This document shows, one piece after another, positions 1 through 9,673 of a stretch of 64,000 nt of DNA. Both the position numbers and the translations under genes were made by a program. The notes beneath the pieces were generated by a model. It was not told the origin of the DNA. It saw only the letters and a program-made list of their open reading frames with translations, and did no database searches. Within the stretch, counting starts at the first letter, position 1; the number at the start of each line of letters is the position of its first letter. The DNA is from Linnemannia hyalina (taxonomy: Eukaryota > Mortierellomycota > Mortierellomycetes > Mortierellales > Mortierellaceae), in the NCBI GenBank assembly GCA_019671135.1, contig JAHRHY010000009.1, positions 248,001 to 312,000 of the forward strand, read 5' to 3'.

Positions 1-2023
1 CCCGTTGCCCACCGAAATATTCGCCCAAATATTCACCCACCTCAACCGTCAAGACCTCCACCACTGCCTCCTCGTCTCCCACCACTGGCACGCACAAGCA
101 GAACCATGGCTCTACGGGAACAATGTCGTCATCAACCCAGCCTTCCAAAGAACCCACGCCTCCCTCATCCAAACCCTCAGGACCCGGAAACATCTCCTTC
201 GAAAAGTCGAGTGGCAGTCTCATTTTCATGGTGGGGAAGTTCTCGTTCCTGAGGATTTGCTGGACGTTTTTCTGGACTACCGTCCACCACCCGTTGACGA
301 CAACAAGCGCGACAATGACTTGGGAGCAGAATTAGGAGCAACAACAGCATCACAACAGCGACAGCGGCTGCGGATGATGGTCGCGACGAGCTCAGCAGTA
401 CTTGGACCGAACCGCCCAAGCCTGACGCATTTCTCGTTTGTCGGAGTTGACCACTTTGGATGTCTGCTCAACACGATTCTCTTCAACTTGACGACGACCA
501 ACCTAACAACACTGGAACTCCACCTGGTGGGATATGGGACAGCCAACATGTATTCTGCGGACATGGCGAGGATCCTGGACACGTTTGTTTACCTCAAGAA
601 CCTCTCCATTACCGGGAATATGGCCAGGTACTTGTCACCGCCTGAAGTGAAAGGTGATTCCTGGCAGCATGACGAGACCGACTCTCCGCCCTTTTCTGAG
701 ACAACTGCGACAATGGCGACGACGACTACTAACCCTTCAGCACAGAGTCATCAACAGTACCGCCTGGAGACGTTTGCATTTGACCCGAGAATGTTGACAA
801 AAGATGGCCCAGACGTGCACGCGATTTTCAAACGACTCCGAAACCTCAAAAGGATCCAGATCCGTTCCTCGGTCAACTATTTCGACTGCTTTTCCTACTG
901 CTCCCCGTGGGTGTTTGGTCAGATCTTGAGTCAGTGCTGTCCGGAACTAGAAGCGATCGAGACCTGGGGCCCCGTTGCGCTTTGGTTCTTTGACTTGCCC
1001 ATCTTACCGTCCGACAAGATCCCGCACTTGACCGTTTTGACTCAGGAGTCGTCACCACTACCGGAAGAATGGTCGGAATTTGTCACAGTCAGCGATGTGA
1101 GAGAGTCCTTGCTGGAACGGCGGTTCCGGGGTCAGGAGGTGGATGAGCTTTTGGTTGAGGGCAAGGGTCTGGCATCGTATTTCCCGCGGTTGAAGACTCT
1201 GATTCTGGGACAAGACCATTCTCTAGGGGCGCAGGATTTCATCTTGCTGGGTCTGCAGGCGCGGTTCCTGACACATGTCGAGATCTACCACCGACCTGTC
1301 CATCTCAAGTTCGTCTGGGACATGTACGACAAAGATGCGGCTTTGGTTGCGGATGAGCTCGCCGACCCGACAATAACGATGGCGAGCACTTACAATGCGA
1401 TTCTCGAGAACAGACGGCTCCGGAAGCGGTGGAAGGTCGGGACTCGAGAAGTACTCTTGTTCTTGCAGCACTGCTCCAGTCTCCGCTACTTTTCCCTAAC
1501 AGGATATGCCATTGAATCCAAGGACCTTATCCAGAGCAGCAGGGGCGACGAAACAGGAGAAACACCAGCAGCAGAAGGGTTATCGTTTATTGAACCGTGG
1601 GCGTGCGAGGAGTCACTCGAGACGCTTACTATCGGCTTCGACATGTCATACAACCCTTCCAAGGACCACCACGCACTCGTTTGGAAGCACCTGGGACGGT
1701 TCAAGAAACTCCGTTCCCTCACCCTACCGCTCTCGACCCTCATTCCATCCCCCGCCTACGGTGTCGAAGGCTTGCTCACAGGAGGAGACCAGCACAACGA
1801 GACACTGGAAGAGATCCGATCATTACCATCATGGTGGAAGATAGATGACCGTAAGGAAATGGTGCTGTGGTATGCAAAGTCCTGTCCTAGGCTGAAAGTA
1901 CTTGGGTTGGAGTATACCAAGTTGAGGGATGTAGGTGGGTGGTCGTTTAGTTCATTTGTGGGCGATGAGGATGTGAGGAGGTGCTCTATCCGACGCGTCT
2001 TTGTCGAAACTGCCTTCTCTTGA
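1..2023 (+). CDS. F-box/leucine-rich-repeat-like protein, 5' end outside the window
   Basis: One open frame runs from the window edge to a TGA at 2021-2023. The first visible residues read PLPTEIFAQIFTHL; codon 5-7 is TTG (Leu), not a start, so the true ATG lies upstream. The N-terminus is a classic F-box (LPTEIF...L..C..V..HW, then a WLYGN motif), the module that binds Skp1 in SCF ubiquitin ligases. The roughly 600 residues that follow contain repeated leucine-rich stretches (such as LESL/LKTL-like segments) typical of substrate-binding repeats. Near the C-terminus is an SLPSWWKIDDRKEMVL segment shared with a broken copy at 49.7-51.7 kb. Such F-box proteins form large, fast-changing families in early-diverging fungi. 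The substrate cannot be told. No intron is evident. Confidence 0.85.
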   Translation, partial: PLPTEIFAQIFTHLNRQDLHHCLLVSHHWHAQAEPWLYGNNVVINPAFQRTHASLIQTLRTRKHLLRKVEWQSHFHGGEVLVPEDLLDVFLDYRPPPVDDNKRDNDLGAELGATTASQQRQRLRMMVATSSAVLGPNRPSLTHFSFVGVDHFGCLLNTILFNLTTTNLTTLELHLVGYGTANMYSADMARILDTFVYLKNLSITGNMARYLSPPEVKGDSWQHDETDSPPFSETTATMATTTTNPSAQSHQQYRLETFAFDPRMLTKDGPDVHAIFKRLRNLKRIQIRSSVNYFDCFSYCSPWVFGQILSQCCPELEAIETWGPVALWFFDLPILPSDKIPHLTVLTQESSPLPEEWSEFVTVSDVRESLLERRFRGQEVDELLVEGKGLASYFPRLKTLILGQDHSLGAQDFILLGLQARFLTHVEIYHRPVHLKFVWDMYDKDAALVADELADPTITMASTYNAILENRRLRKRWKVGTREVLLFLQHCSSLRYFSLTGYAIESKDLIQSSRGDETGETPAAEGLSFIEPWACEESLETLTIGFDMSYNPSKDHHALVWKHLGRFKKLRSLTLPLSTLIPSPAYGVEGLLTGGDQHNETLEEIRSLPSWWKIDDRKEMVLWYAKSCPRLKVLGLEYTKLRDVGGWSFSSFVGDEDVRRCSIRRVFVETAFS

Positions 2024-2047
2024 AGGGCGGCTCTTTTTCAATGAGAA

Positions 2048-2053
2048 AATAAA
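2048..2053 (+). terminator. Poly(A) signal of the F-box gene
   Basis: A perfect AATAAA lies 25 bases after the F-box stop codon. Confidence 0.6.
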
Positions 2054-2950
2054 GTTGCCAATTAATGTCCTAGATTATATGTGTTGAACTAAGTAGTAAA
2101 AGCCGGTTGGAATTGATACATCCTAGTCACAAACGGGTGCTCCGTTCAAGTAATGAAGATCCTTTAAAACGGCTTCCAGTGTCGACTAATACATTACGAG
2201 GAAAAATCAAACGTCCAACACCACATTCCCAAACAAACAATGTCCTACAAAAAGATTCGAGTCGAATCGGGAATAGGCAGCGTTTTCCAGGCAAAGGAAA
2301 TAAGATGTAAAGCACAGCGGAAAAGCTAACCATGGAATAGCATTCTCCTATGATGAGATATAGGTGTTCGGCTGCCATTCCAACTGCCTCTCCTCTCCTC
2401 CTCTAGTTCGTGTTTTGTTAGTTGGTGAAGAATGTATAAGTGCATTCAGCACTTGGATGTCACTGCCATGGTGCTCTTCTTGTTTTTCCTGCTCTTCCTT
2501 CTCTCTCCGTTCTTTCCTCCATCACTGAGTAAACCTCACTGTACGCTTCTTGTCATTTTGTTTTTCTATACTCCAGAAAATATATCTATGCTCCTTCAAC
2601 TAGCAAGTAAACAACATACCATTTAGTCCAAGAGTTCAAGGTTGATCCTCAGTCCTCAATCCCGTCATTGCGCTCATACGCTACTTCAAACACTCTATAC
2701 TCGTCATTCATTTCTCTTCCTTCGCTCTTCCTTCTCCACTGTATCCTTGAAGGTCGTAAGACAGCAAAGCAAAAGAACCACAAGGAGAACCTGTTTTCGT
2801 TTCTTGTTCCTTATAGTCATCCTCTCCGTCGAACTCGTTATTATTACTCATCCTTGTCGTTTTCCTGTCATCATCACACATGTACATCTTGCTCAACAAC
2901 AGCATCTTGTCTCTCTTTTTTTTCATTCACCGCACCGTTTGATAGCAGTC
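2054..2950 (+). other. Intergenic region without a supported gene
   Basis: The stretch is AT-rich at first, then strongly CT-rich from about 2440. The open frames here are low-complexity Ser/Phe/Leu runs created by the pyrimidine tracts, with no recognisable domain. It most likely holds the promoter of the downstream carrier gene. Confidence 0.5.
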
Positions 2951-2959
2951 GATATTTGG

Positions 2960-2967
2960 TATAAAAG
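2960..2967 (+). promoter_or_regulatory. Probable TATA box of the mitochondrial carrier gene
   Basis: TATAAAAG lies about 320 bp before the chosen ATG and is followed by a long CT-rich leader. Similar boxes precede several other genes in the window. Confidence 0.45.
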
Positions 2968-3288
2968 AGCTTCTCTCGCGACAGCTCTCGAGTTTTTCCT
3001 TCTCCTTCTCTTCTCTTTCCCTTCTTTCTTTAACTCCTCCTCCTCCTCGTCCTCCTCCTTGATCCCTTGCAGATTGAACGCACAACGATACATGATCTGA
3101 CGTCGTTTTTCAGTTCAGGCAATTGTTATCCGGATCGAAGTGTGGGCAAGCAATAAAAAGAAAGGAGGATCGCACTTCGACAACGACCCTTTTTTTTATT
3201 CTCTTTTCAAGAACCCTTTCTTCAACAATAAACAGGAAAGGAGGACGAGCTTGACAACAAAGAAGAAGAAACATAAAGACGATCAAGA

Positions 3289-4737
3289 ATGCCGACAGAT
3301 CCGTCGATCAACCTGTCTACATCGGCAGCAGCAGCCTTCTGTGCTCGCCTATGTGTCCATCCTCGTAAGTCACCCCTTGGTTTTTATAAGATTGATTTTT
3401 GGCGTGCCTGACTAAACAATTGCTTATTTGTTATGCTGACACATTTCTTCTCTTTCTCCTTCACAGCAAAAGTCGATCACTTCAAGGCATCACTTCACCT
3501 TTTCAACCAACCTTTACAACAACAAGGACTCCGTCCCCGTCTCGCGCATCTCTTGACAACCATCCGTCATCACCTCCACACCCTCCACCTTCACTCCTCG
3601 TCCCAACAACTGCACAAGAGTCACCACCACACAACCTTCCGGGAACAACTCAAACTCTACCGCAAACTCTACCATGGAGCCCCTCTTGCGCTAATCATCA
3701 ACGTCCCGGCGCTCGCATTCTTCCTCTCAACCTATGACGCCACAAAACACTTCATCGCCTACCTCTCTTCCTCCTCCCACCTCAACCTCACCCATTTCCA
3801 ACTGCATCACTTTGAGACGCACCTGATCAGTGGACTGATGGCAAAAGTCGCAGGGACGATTCTGTGGGCTCCGCAGGCGAAACTTTCAGGGATGCAGGGG
3901 AGTCATCATGGACAGTTGTCTCTCCAAGAGGCTCTTCAACTCGTCAAGAAGGTGGTTGCCAGCGAAGGAAATGGAGTTTGGAGTCTGTGGTCGGGGTATA
4001 AGACGACGTTGAAGAGTCTGTTGCCATATACGATGTTGTATTTCGCGACGTATGAGAAGTTGAAGCAGTTTGCGCGGTTGCGTATCATCTCTCGCGAGAA
4101 GCAACAACTACAGAACAAGACATCCTCCCGCACAGCAATAACAGGAACAGGAACAGGAAGAGAAATCGACTACAGGACGGATCACCGACCACTGAACCTG
4201 GGGACTTATATGGTCTGTGTCACAGGAGCAGTCGCCATCTCGGCGACTGTCTGTCATACCGCAGGAGCCCTCCGCGTCCATATCCAAGACCGCTGGACCT
4301 CTGCCTTCTCTGCCACCTCTGTCTCCGCCGTACAGTCAGCAGCAAAGTTAACAACACCTTCACCAATATTGCCGTCATCATCAGTGTTCAGTAACTCGGG
4401 ATCGACAATGAGCCCCAAGTTACTGGCGACCTCAACCTTTCCACAGCAACAACACCACCATTCTTACGCACACGCATATACTCCTCCTGTCGCCCAACAC
4501 GCCAACATGGCGACTACGACTACTACTACACCTGCACACTCACTCCGGCGACCACTCACAACCCCAGGAACTGGACATCAACTTCAGAGGCGGAAACAGT
4601 CTAATAGCGGAAATGGAGGGTTGATGAGAAGGATATGGCGTGGGTTAGGCCCTCGTGTGATGTGGACGGCTCCTGGTGTTACGCTGACCACTGCAGGGTT
4701 TGAAGTCTTTCGCAACCTTGCCCTTGGTGTCGTTTGA
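3289..4737 (+). CDS. Mitochondrial carrier family (SLC25-like) protein
   Basis: Model join(3289..3364,3467..4737), 448 aa. The first exon encodes MPTDPSINLSTSAAAAFCAR and splices at GTAAGT/CACAG, keeping frame. The protein shows three tandem carrier-type repeats. Repeat 1 has VHPPKVDHFK (a degenerate PxD/ExxK/R signature), then YDATKHF. Repeat 2 has ILWAPQAKLSGMQ, then WSLWSGYKTTLKSLLPYTML and YEKLKQF. Repeat 3 holds a long Ser/Thr/Gln/His-rich insert (roughly residues 285-390), then WRGLGPRVMWTAPGVTLTT. Family members exchange metabolites across the inner mitochondrial membrane. The layout with long loops somewhat resembles the Mtm1/SLC25A39 group, but the substrate is not assignable. The first signature is unusual because a second Pro replaces the normal residue order, so transport activity is uncertain. 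Confidence 0.75.
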
Positions 4738-4790
4738 TCCCACCTGGCTACTCCCATCTTCTTTGTATACCCCCTCCTTCACGAGCAAAT

Positions 4791-4796
4791 AATAAA
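4791..4796 (+). terminator. Poly(A) signal of the carrier gene
   Basis: Overlapping AATAATAAA motifs begin about 50 bases after the carrier stop codon. Confidence 0.55.
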
Positions 4797-5412
4797 AAGT
4801 GTCACTTAATTATTCCCTATCCTAAGCGTTGTCATACTTAATGACATGTTGATAACTCTTATGAACAACGTAAAGGCCGTTGTCTTCTGCAACTACACAC
4901 CCCCTTCCTTCCTCCAAACGGACCCTCCTCTACAACAAGAGCAGAGGCCACAACAACAACAGCAACAGCAACAACGGCGCTTAACCCTCCAACAGCCACA
5001 GCCCCTTCCTACCGCATCATTTGCACCCCGCAACGGGCCATCTTTTGATAATTCGCGCCCAAGGCCACATCTCCACAGGGCATCCTTTCCCCAGAACAGA
5101 GATTGTCGATGAGGAGGACGCCGTCCTTGGTGATCGGGATTGAAGTGATATTGGTGCAGATTGGGGCTTGAGCCGCGGCGGAGCAAGCGATTCAGTCGTT
5201 GTAGGCTTTGGAAAGGGTAGGCTCTGGTCCTGGTGGCTTGGGCCGAGGTCAAGGAGAGGGTAGTGAGGGAGGATGGTGATAACGACAGTCGAAGCTGAGA
5301 AAACGTATGTTGGCTGCTTTTGATTTGAGTTGAAAGGGTGGAGGTTGTGGGTTGGTTTGAGTGGGGAGAGTGTTAAGAAGTGGAGTTTTGTACACCCAAA
5401 TTTTTTTTTTAC

Positions 5413-5520
5413 GGGACAGTTTGTTAAGCAAACTGTCCCTAAACGAAATTGAACAGAATGAATTGAGTTGTTATTCTGTCGAGCATATTATACAATTACG
5501 TGGTGTATCCTTCCCCATCA
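5413..5520 (+). repeat. Left terminal inverted repeat
   Basis: 108 bp, matching the reverse complement of 6488-6586. It begins with a perfect 11-bp-stem hairpin at 5413-5439. Confidence 0.9.
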
Positions 5521-5784
5521 AAAAAAAAGGTCATCCTTGCCGTGTGAATTAACTCTCATTACACCATGATGATCGTTGTCAGGCGCCATCCAGCTGGCTG
5601 TCAAGAAAACCCGAACCAACAAAGCAACCAAAGCAACCAAAGAAGCAAAAAAACAGCGGACCTTTCACACCTTTTCAGCTCCCACTCAACGACGATCCCG
5701 GCGTAAGATACACCAAAATCGAACTTGACCAGTTCCATGAGACGCGTTTTGCCGTAGATATGACGATCTATTGAATTGTGACAG

Positions 5785-6441
5785 GAACAACCAAACTGCA
5801 GAGGAACAAAAAGATGGCGCGCCCGTTCTCAGACTGAGCAACCCCTCTTCAAGCTCGATCTGTGGAGGTCTGATACGGATGATGGGGTGAGCTCCGCTGT
5901 GCCAGAAGCAGACTTTGAAGCAAGCGTCGGATACCTGCGAAGCCTAGTAGGAGGATACGACCCTCTTAGTGCTGACGGTCTCAAGGCGATGAGAGTTGCA
6001 GAGAGCAGTGGATCGCCGAAAGGTCAGGAGGTCAGCAAATTGATAAAAGCCCTTGTGCGGGCTACGGCCAAGGTGCAATCAATGGTGGAGCCAGCATTTT
6101 CGGACAACCCATCGCACTCAGCAGCGAGCAACAACCACAACCATAACACTATCGTCATAAACAGCGACGACAGCGACAGCAGCGAGGAGCCCCTTATTCG
6201 TCGTCGTACCACTATAGTATCAGCTGTACATGGACTTGCACCTATCCGAAGCTGTGTTGATTTTGGTGGAGGGCTTTTTGATGGACTTGAAGGAGAGGTT
6301 GGTGTTGGTCTTGGTGAAGAGGCTGATATTGGACATGATGGAAAAGATGATGAGGGCCATACTGGCGATTACAGTGTGTATAGCGGCAGCGACAACCACG
6401 GCGACAACAATAGCGACGATGATAGTGACGATAATATGTAG
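5785..6441 (+). CDS. Unknown ORF inside the inverted-repeat element
   Basis: An open frame runs from a possible splice acceptor (ACAG at 5781-5784) to TAG at 6439-6441. It has no ATG near its start; codon 5887 is GTG. The upstream part reads LFKLDLWRSDTDDG. The middle, SVGYLRSLVGGYDPLSADGL and following, looks like folded helical protein (about 60 aa). A Ser/Asp/Glu-rich acidic tail follows (HNTIVINSDDSDSSEEPLIR, then Gly/Asp-rich). The reading frame across 5785-6090 has protein-like composition, so it may be the last exon of a gene carried by the element or a captured host fragment. No family is recognised. An earlier exon may lie around 5580-5705 (TRTNKATKATKEAKKQ in one frame), but that is uncertain. 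Confidence 0.4.
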   Translation, partial: EQPNCRGTKRWRARSQTEQPLFKLDLWRSDTDDGVSSAVPEADFEASVGYLRSLVGGYDPLSADGLKAMRVAESSGSPKGQEVSKLIKALVRATAKVQSMVEPAFSDNPSHSAASNNHNHNTIVINSDDSDSSEEPLIRRRTTIVSAVHGLAPIRSCVDFGGGLFDGLEGEVGVGLGEEADIGHDGKDDEGHTGDYSVYSGSDNHGDNNSDDDSDDNM

Positions 6442-6487
6442 TATGCAACAACTTAATAATCAGTTTTCTTTTTTCACACCTTTTATC

Positions 6488-6586
6488 TGATGGGGAAGGA
6501 TACATCACGTGATTGTATAATATGCTCGATAGAATAACAACTCAATTCAATTTCGTTTAGGGACAGTTTGCTTAACAAACTGTCCC
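6488..6586 (-). repeat. Right terminal inverted repeat
   Basis: 99 bp, inverted copy of the left arm. It ends with the same hairpin (6560-6586). Confidence 0.9.
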
Positions 6587-6587
6587 G

Positions 6588-8037
6588 AAAAAAAACCAAT
6601 AATTGAGTGCTAGTTTGAAGGTGATTCCTTGCTTTTATACATTTTTGCCTTCTTTCACAATGCTTTCGAAGATGACACGAAGAGTAGGATGCCTTTTTCC
6701 CGGTGAAAGCACCAAAGTCTATAAGCATAGAGATCCCCCCTCCCCAGGTACAGTTCCCCGTGTATTGAAAATGCTACTGTTGCCATACTCATGGATAAGT
6801 AAAATAGTATCCTACTTCACTGCCCTGCTTCCACCTCAAATTGCTGTCCATTTCTCTCCCTTCTTGGCATAACATGGTGAATGAACAAGCTTGCACTGTC
6901 CGTCAAAATCTTGAGAGGGAAGAGAAAGTCCAGATCTGTTCTTTTACGAAGATTCAGCAAAGGAGTGGTGGGGTGTGGACAAGCAAGGTTCTACAACTCT
7001 GCATACTTGCAGACAAAAGACGTTTGTCCCTGTGCCGTCTTTTTCTTCTTTTGCCATTTGCTTCCATCCCCCTCTCCCCAACCCCCCACATCCCTTGTCT
7101 GCCTATGCACGCACCTAAAAACCTTTCCCTTCTAGATTCAGAAAAAAAAAAAAAAAAAAAAGGCAATGCTGCAAGCACAGCGCCCAACCTGCATGCTGAA
7201 TATATTTAGGATACATCCCTCATTCTCCCCTAGACATTCGACCCCTTTGCATGCTAGCATTCGCCCTATATGTTTCCACACGGAGGAAACAGCAATTGAG
7301 ATCTCGACACGAACACATGAAAGTTTGTTCTATGTGATGTCGATGCGCGCTTTTGCTTGTACTACGTTTGTGCCGCAGTAACACCATGGAAGAGAGGAAC
7401 AATGGGAGGAAGGGGGGGGAAGAGGCTGTGCAGTAACTACTTGGAGCAGATCTGAGAAAAGATAGGAAGAACGCCAGCTTGCAAGGCATGAAGGGATGGC
7501 GCTAGGAAGAGGATAACGTATCCTGAAAAAAAAACAGCCAGAGTGAAGATCTTACATGTAAAAGGCAATACCCATATATCAAAGAAAAAAGCAGGCTTGA
7601 GAAGGAAGCGAACGGACTACTAGTGCATGCATGCCCTCCCATACGTATGTTTTTCTTTGCCTTGGGCTCATAGCGAACGAACGAGGAACAAGCGCCCCGT
7701 CACATAGGTTCATCGATCAAAATTTAAATGACTGCAAGCAGCTGTTCGGAATAAGGTGATCAGAAACATTCAAAAGTTGGTTCGTGCATATGGGGATGGG
7801 GGCTGTGGTGGCGAGAGTTGACGCCATCGCATTCATAGACAGCAAAAAGAGAGCACACCTCGAGAAACAGACAAGAGACGAGACAAGAGAATTGTTTTTT
7901 GTTTGTTGTAACAGAAGGAGAGGGTAGCACTTTTTTAATTTGTAGTTGTACAAGAGGGTTTGTTGGATATAATATACAAAGAGGAAGAGGAAAGGTATTG
8001 CTTTTGGTCTAAAAAGTGTCTAGGAAAGTAAACATAT
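6588..8037. other. Intergenic region without a supported gene
   Basis: Contains an 18-base poly(A) run near 7143-7160 and pyrimidine-rich tracts. Open frames are short, overlap on both strands, and lack recognisable domains. The part nearest 8037 should be the 3' UTR of the permease gene. Confidence 0.5.
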
Positions 8038-9437
8038 CTAGTTTTGGTTGAGGAAGGACTCACGAAGGGCCTTGATAGCATCGATGGATCCAATGACGGC
8101 AGAGATGACACCAATGATAACGATAATGGCGCACCAGCCGAGCTCATAGAACTTCATCTGTCTCCATCCGATCAACTTGAAGTAAAAGAGAATGGGCAAG
8201 ACAAAGATCAAAGAGCAGTTGCCGAGAGCACCGAGGAGGGACAAGAAGTTGCCAAAGAAGGGGACAGTGCAGGCAATAGCACCGCAGACACCGACGACGG
8301 CAAGGCGGATGATTGAACGGTAGACACGCTCCATGACTTTACCGCGGCGGGCAACAGTGACATCGACGAGACGCTCAAACTCGAGGGCAAAGGAGGTCAA
8401 GAGAATGGGGGCGGCGAGGATGACGTGGATGACAATGAAGACGGTTCCAGTCTTGGTGAAGGCATCATTGGGGAGGTTGGTGAGGATGGGCGAAACGGCC
8501 TTGGAACCGTAGGCGAGGTAGCCGGGGATGGCGGTGGCGATGTAAAGGACGGAGCAGGTGGCAAGGGCAGCAGCGACGACGCGGTTCCAGGACTTGGGGT
8601 ATCTCATGGCCTCCTCGACGTGCATGTAGACAACGTTACCGCCGAAGCAGATCGAGATAGAGGCAATGGTGGTAGGGAGGTTCGCGAGGACGACGTTGTT
8701 GTGGGTGATGCCGGCGTATTCGGGGTTGTCGTTGTTCATGTCAATAATCGAACCGCGGACGGCGACAATGACGAGGACAACGGTGGCGAGGGCACCAAAG
8801 ACAGACATGACAGCGACCTCCTTGAGGGTCTTCATGGCAACAAAGGGGATAGCGATAATGGCGGCGCAGATCCAGATCCAAGCCTTCTCGTTGATGGCAG
8901 AAGTTTTGACAAGAGAGTTCATCTCGGTACCAGCCAAGATCATGTACATGATGGGGGCTCCGAGGACGATCGAGGTGTGGAAGAACCAGACGGCAATGAG
9001 ACCGGGGAGACCGTAGGCGTGACGGCCGATCTCCTGATAGGAGGAAAGACGGTACTTGCCGTTGTAGTAAAGGCACCTCATCAAGAGGATAGCGGTGTAG
9101 ACCGACATCAAGAGCGAGAGAATCAAGATACCAACTCCGATCCAGCCACCCATGTTCAAGGCGTAGGGGAGACCAAGAGTACCAGTACCTGTAAGGTAAG
9201 AGAAAGAGAAAGGAATGGAGGAGACTAGATAAGTAACAATATTTCTCCGAATAAATGGCTAAACGTTCTGGCCCGGTTTGCGATTTGCTTTTTTGGAAAC
9301 GTACCTGCGACGACGCAGACGACGTTGGCATATGCGAGAAAGCTGGAGCCCTGCTCGGGTCTCTCGGCCATGAGATCGATGATCGACTCCTTGTCAGAGG
9401 TGACCGAGGAGGCGTAGGTAACTTCGTGCTTCTCCAT
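8038..9437 (-). CDS. Amino-acid transporter, AAAP family (Mtr-like)
   Basis: Model complement(join(8038..9188,9305..9437)), 427 aa. Exon 1 encodes MEKHEVTYASSVTSDKESII and ends in VVCVVAG. The splice restores the GTGTLGLPYALNMGGW motif typical of the first transmembrane helix of Aa_trans (PF01490) proteins. About eleven hydrophobic helices follow, including ICFGGNVVYMHVEEAMRYP (the conserved F..H.....M..P segment of helix 6) and TSFALEFERLVD. The short acidic N-terminus precedes helix 1, as in Neurospora Mtr-type neutral and aromatic amino-acid permeases. These are proton-coupled importers at the plasma membrane, with some relatives in the vacuole. Substrate and membrane cannot be decided from sequence. 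A TATAAAAGG box lies about 230 bp upstream. Confidence 0.88.
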
Positions 9438-9664
9438 TGTTGGAATGTGTGTGTGTGGGTGAAGAAGGTATGTGAGAGAGGGTTGCGAATAGAACCGAAA
9501 GGGATCGACGCTTCAAATGACAATAAAGTAGAGAACGAAAAGGAGTAGAGGAAGGAAGGAGGAAGAGAGGCGGAGGAGGCAGAGGAGGAGTGGGAGGGAG
9601 GGAAGGAGAAGAGGCGCTTGATGGAGAATAAAAAAAAAACTCGGAAAAGTGAGCGGAGGGAGAT

Positions 9665-9673
9665 CCTTTTATA
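9665..9673 (-). promoter_or_regulatory. Probable TATA box of the permease gene
   Basis: TATAAAAGG on the minus strand, about 230 bp before the permease ATG. Confidence 0.5.

Larger units (their letters stand above)
5412..6587. mobile_element. 1.18-kb terminal-inverted-repeat element with hairpin ends
   Basis: The left arm 5413-5520 and the right arm 6488-6586 are inverted copies, near-identical except for a 9-bp insertion (around 5450-5460) in the left arm and a few substitutions. Each arm opens with its own small palindrome: GGGACAGTTTG, a 5-nt loop, then CAAACTGTCCC. Poly-T flanks the left end and poly-A the right end, so the T-run may belong to the repeat. No clear target duplication was seen; CCAA occurs just outside both T/A runs and is only a candidate. 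The interior carries a short ORF and no transposase motif I can recognise, so this looks like a nonautonomous DNA transposon. ORFs running through the arms are by-products of the repeat. Confidence 0.85.

Noticed and set aside
5361..6728. Open frames at 5361-5552 (plus) and 6483-6728 (minus) with similar sequences (RDSLLSKLSLNEIE)
   Set aside because: They are the same inverted repeat read on opposite strands; the similarity is due to the repeat and not a gene pair.
8425..9228. 267-aa plus-strand frame opposite the permease
   Set aside because: Antisense shadow of a clearly coding minus-strand exon; Gly/Asp/Val-rich composition is typical of such shadows.
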